Shown here: one piece after another, positions 12,870-15,440 of the stretch
How positions within the stretch are numbered: the first letter of the stretch is position 1
Layout: every line of letters starts with the position of its first letter
DNA from: Acidobacteriaceae bacterium
GTDB taxonomy: Bacteria > Acidobacteriota > Terriglobia > Terriglobales > SbA1
Reading direction: 5' to 3'
Assembly (NCBI GenBank): GCA_003136335.1
Contig: PLEA01000428.1
Span: 1,169 to 16,608, forward strand
Length of the DNA: 15,440 nucleotides
Made by a program: the position numbers and the translations under genes
Notes under the pieces: model-generated
Seen by the model: the letters and a program-made list of their open reading frames with translations, nothing else
The model's database searches: none
Told to the model about the DNA's origin: nothing

Positions 12870-13375
12870 GCCTTGATTGGAGGTTTGATTCTACTAGATG
12901 CCGCCCCTTGCCTGTCCGCGCCGACCATTCACCGCCGATCAGTGCAAGAGACAAAGGATTAATTGCAAAGATTCCTGTCCGATACTGGACAGTCCAGTTC
13001 CGGAGTGGACAAACAGTTTCGGGTGCCGAGAGCGGTCGAGTCCATCTTGTCAAGGATTTGGGGGGTACTCTGCATGGAAGGGGAGTTGCAGTGAATTGTC
13101 AATAGGTCTGCGCTGGATCCTTGTCGGTGTCGGCTGCGGGGCAGCCTGCCAGCAGACGCGAGTTCGCTCGGGTATTTTCAAAAAATGCAAATGATACAGG
13201 CTGCGGCACGGTCTGTCTTAGGAAGAGAGTTTCCAGCATGACTCTGGGAATACTCGCAGGTTATAGATGTCGACCTAAATGTTGCGGTCGTGAACTTTTT
13301 CACGGAACTTCAGCATCCAAGATTGCGTAGCTCGGTCAGGCGGATCTCTGTCCCCTCGCAAACTGCGGAGGTCTC
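12870..13375. other. Intergenic region between divergent cobO and the DUF4440 gene
   Basis: About 500 bases without a recognisable gene; short open frames here have no family features. Both flanking genes read outwards, so their promoters should lie here. The only clear structure is the operator-like dyad pair at 12976-13010. No riboswitch fold, tRNA or transposon end was recognised. Confidence 0.6.
12976..13010. promoter_or_regulatory. Tandem operator-like inverted repeats (GTCC/GGAC)
   Basis: Two adjacent dyads share half-sites: TGTCC-6-GGACA (12976-12991) and GTCCA-9-TGGAC (12992-13010, with TCCGGA at its centre). The outward-reading genes cobO and the DUF4440 gene start 107 and 366 bases away. 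The arrangement resembles a pair of sites for a dimeric repressor, but no regulator is known to me for this exact pattern and no regulator gene is adjacent. Confidence 0.4.
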
Positions 13376-13855
13376 ATGGTGATCAACAAGTGTGCGGTGT
13401 TTTTGTGGTCTGTGCTTGTGACGCTGCCGGCGTTTTCGGCGCAGCATGTGGCGGTTCATCCTCGCTCGTCTATCGATACAGCCGATCAGTCGACGATCAA
13501 AGAGATCGTGGACATGGAACGGCAAGCCCGGGAAGCCAGCATTCGCCGCGACGCCGAATTTTCCCAGCGAACCCTGGCTGAGGATTACGTCGCGATCACA
13601 CCTTTGGGTCAGGTGACGACGAAGCAGGACACCCTGTCGGCTCGCAAGAATGGGCAGCTTCGCTATGACACCATCAACGTGAGTGACATGGTGGTACGCG
13701 TCTATGGCGACACTGCCGTGGTCACGGCTCGGGCTGACGTGAAGGGCCACCAACTGGGGGAAGACTTCAGCGGTCCCTATCGCTATACCCGAATCTGGGT
13801 GCGCCGCACGGGGCACTGGCAGGCGGTAAGCTATCAGGCCACGGTGACGCAGTAG
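13376..13855 (+). CDS. Secreted DUF4440 / NTF2-like protein
   Basis: The 159-residue protein starts with a signal peptide (MVINKCAVFLWSVLVTLPAFSA, likely cleaved after A22, before QHV). The mature part has the SnoaL/NTF2-like DUF4440 pattern: a first helix (IKEIVDMERQAREASIRRDAEF), then RTLAEDYVAITPLGQVTTKQ, a beta-rich half with VRVYGDTAVVTARADVKG, and YRYTRIWVRRTGHWQAVSYQATV at the end. The fold is a cone-shaped dimer that may bind a small ligand or serve as a non-enzymatic partner; no reaction can be assigned. GGAGG lies five bases before the ATG. It stands alone on the plus strand, with nothing recognisable for almost 1 kb downstream. Confidence 0.88.
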   Translation: MVINKCAVFLWSVLVTLPAFSAQHVAVHPRSSIDTADQSTIKEIVDMERQAREASIRRDAEFSQRTLAEDYVAITPLGQVTTKQDTLSARKNGQLRYDTINVSDMVVRVYGDTAVVTARADVKGHQLGEDFSGPYRYTRIWVRRTGHWQAVSYQATVTQ

Positions 13856-14834
13856 GGATTGGCGGCGCCCACCTCGGCGGTGAATGTTTTTAGCGTGGGG
13901 TGTCTTGTGGCGAAGGGTAACGACGGAAACTACCTTCAACATAGCGTCGAGGTTGCCATTGCTCTGTACCTGACAAAACAGTCCAAGCAAGGGGCTCTTC
14001 ACATCGCTCTAACTCACGGGATGGCCCATTCGAGAGTTTCGAGGCGCCTCGGAAGGGCCAGAGCCGAGGCCTGCTCTGTAAAGCTATGCGGGCTGCGCAG
14101 TGCTTTCCGACCTGCGGCGGATCCCCGATTGTCGCGGCGTACCGAGCGACGAACGCATCACGTGAACTCTATCCCAACACGGGCGAACTCTTAGCCCATA
14201 CGGTCGGTCGGGGACGGCTCTCTGGTGGGATCACGGAAGTCGACGTACAGAAGAACGCAAGACTGGTCGAGAAATGTTCGGGTTCCGGCGTCACGCCAGT
14301 GAATTCATCTTGGCGACAAGAGATTCGCCCCGGCGGCGTTCTGTCTTGCCCTGCCACGCTTCGCTCGCCGTGGTTGTTTGCGGCCGACCCGATGACGTTT
14401 CGGGCGGTCGGGCACGCCGACGATGACAAACGTACCGTGAAGATCTTTCGCGTGTGTCGACAGTGCTAAAAGGATTCATCGCTAGCGGCGAACCAGGCGC
14501 GGCGGCGCTTTTCGTGTATGGGTTAAGGCCCGACGTTCGATCACAGTTCTGGACTTTTGCAGACGACCTCGCCGCCAATTGCGGAATTCCAGCCGTCTCC
14601 GGTTGGGTGCAGCATCAGGGCGGGAATCGCAATCTTGCAGCCCTCCTCTACTCCGGCGTTGCGCTTCCGGCGTGCTGGCTGCCGGAAGGCGTCCGTGCCG
14701 GCAAATGATCGAAGAGTTCCGAGTGGTCCTCCGACCGGCAAGGATTCGGGGTTAACCGAACTTTCCTGAGGATAGATCACCTGCGGTTAATCCGGGCCTG
14801 GCCTACAATAGGGAACTTTATCGAAAGGTAACCC
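13856..14834. other. Gene-poor stretch of almost 1 kb
   Basis: Several open frames of 60-130 codons occur on both strands (plus 13859-14194, 14086-14469, 14454-14708; minus 14169-14429, 14291-14578, 14541-14780), but they overlap one another, lack good ribosome binding sites and give translations with no domain I recognise. The right end (from about 14760) must hold the promoter of the gene at 14835. The rest may be decayed coding sequence or a long untranslated region; I cannot tell which. Confidence 0.5.
14804..14809 (+). promoter_or_regulatory. Possible -10 element for the LACTB-like gene
   Basis: TACAAT lies 25 bases before the ATG at 14835 and fits a sigma-70 -10 box. At the expected distance upstream there is only CTGCGG, a poor -35 match. 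GGTTAA occurs twice just upstream (about 14750 and 14785), which might be a binding site. Confidence 0.3.
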
Positions 14835-15440
14835 ATGACCTTGTACGGGAGGTTCTCACAGCGATTGCCGGACAATCTGAGATCATTCGTCGTAGCCGTC
14901 CTCCTCTGCGCAGCTTTCGCCCGCTGTTCTCAAGCTCAAGAGCATCAACTCTCCCCGGAAAAGCGGAGTCAGATCGAGGCTGCCGTTTCTAAGTTCATGG
15001 CTTCGACTCACGTTCCCGGAATCTCGGTAGCGGTCGTCGAGAACGGAGAATACGAGTGGGGCAGCGGCTTTGGCTTGGCCGACGCGGAAAACAACGCGTC
15101 TGCCAGTGAACACACTCTCTTCCGCCTCGCGTCTATCTCCAAGTCGCTGACGGCCACAGCCGCGATGCAGCTATGGGAGCGGGGACAACTCGATCTCGAC
15201 GCGCCTGTCCAGAAATACTGCCCGTCATTTCCGCAGAAGGCGTCGCCGATCACCACGCGCCAGGTGATGGGGCATCTGGGCGGCATTCGCCACTATAAAT
15301 CCGGTTCGCAGGACGATCTTGAAGTGGGGAACACGAAGCATTTCGAGAATCCGATCCAGGCCGGGCTCGACTTCTTTAAGAACGATGCTTTGGTCTCGGA
15401 GCCGGGAAAGCAGTTTCACTACTCGACCCAGGGCTACACG
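14835..15440 (+). CDS. LACTB-like serine hydrolase (beta-lactamase class C family), 5' part, runs off right edge
   Basis: The 202 visible residues start with a signal peptide or anchor (hydrophobic 17-30, probable cleavage after SQA, residue 34). The class C beta-lactamase/penicillin-binding fold then begins (HVPGISVAVVENGEYEWGSGFG). The nucleophile motif SxxK is S100-I-S-K103. The second motif is Y-S-T (196-198, in FHYSTQGY) instead of the Y-x-N of true AmpC enzymes. Together with TTRQVMGHLGGIRHY, FENPIQAGLDFFKND and PGKQFHYST, this follows the mitochondrial LACTB serine protease family and its bacterial relatives rather than antibiotic-hydrolysing enzymes. The third motif is beyond the window. 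AAAGGT lies 7 bases before the ATG. Likely exported, acting on peptides or envelope substrates; substrate unknown. Confidence 0.9.
   Translation, partial: MTLYGRFSQRLPDNLRSFVVAVLLCAAFARCSQAQEHQLSPEKRSQIEAAVSKFMASTHVPGISVAVVENGEYEWGSGFGLADAENNASASEHTLFRLASISKSLTATAAMQLWERGQLDLDAPVQKYCPSFPQKASPITTRQVMGHLGGIRHYKSGSQDDLEVGNTKHFENPIQAGLDFFKNDALVSEPGKQFHYSTQGYT

Noticed and set aside
12870..13375. Cobalamin riboswitch upstream of cobO
   Set aside because: No recognisable B12-box consensus or conserved fold could be found by eye on the minus strand.
13310..14002. 230-codon minus-strand open frame opposite the DUF4440 gene
   Set aside because: The plus strand holds a signal peptide, GGAGG and an NTF2-like pattern; the antisense translation is His/Arg-rich and featureless.
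14835..15440. AmpC-type antibiotic resistance beta-lactamase
   Set aside because: SxxK is present, but the second motif is YST instead of YxN and the surrounding sequence follows LACTB-like proteins.

Overview
The window looks like a chromosomal segment of a moderately GC-rich Gram-negative bacterium, most likely an Acidobacteriota (Terriglobia-like) genome. This is inferred from the gene repertoire, the acidobacterial flavour of the proteins and the abundance of short palindromic dispersed repeats; no rRNA or other phylogenetic marker is present to prove it. Most of it is ordinary housekeeping DNA, with a few genes that depart from their families and an unusually dense scatter of small inverted repeats, two of them inside reading frames.

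Left block (1-5470, all minus strand, transcribed right to left): thrS (threonyl-tRNA synthetase), tilS (tRNA-Ile lysidine synthetase), a hypoxanthine phosphoribosyltransferase-like protein, a free-standing FtsH N-terminal module, and the 5' part of ftsH itself, which runs off the left edge. The order tilS-hpt-ftsH is the one known from Bacillus, where TilS and HprT have been reported to act together as activator of ftsH. Here the Hpt protein has lost most of its catalytic motifs, and a catalytic-domain-less FtsH paralogue sits between it and ftsH. This is the most interesting locus in the window.

Middle block: a three-domain VOC/glyoxalase-like protein (5756-7258, minus) overlaps the end of an ECF sigma factor (7251-7787, minus). 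A divergent gene (8010-8810, plus) encodes a YflT-like stress protein with a glycine-zipper hairpin. It converges with plsC (8849-9691, minus).

Right block: cobO, accD and folC lie in that transcriptional order on the minus strand (12869 down to 9814), covering corrinoid adenosylation, malonyl-CoA synthesis and folate polyglutamylation. To their right lie a 0.5 kb intergenic stretch with operator-like inverted repeats, a secreted DUF4440/NTF2-like protein (13376-13855, plus), almost 1 kb without a recognisable gene, and the start of a secreted LACTB-like serine beta-lactamase-family hydrolase (14835 to the right edge, plus).

Repeats: inverted-repeat elements of several families occupy 2956-3018 (inside tilS), 3415-3515, 5606-5730, 9720-9746, 10420-10506 (inside folC), 11221-11391 (touching the accD stop) and 12267-12317. 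The two intragenic ones are read through in frame and add peptide segments absent from the usual family proteins. No tRNA, rRNA, CRISPR array, transposase or phage gene was seen.
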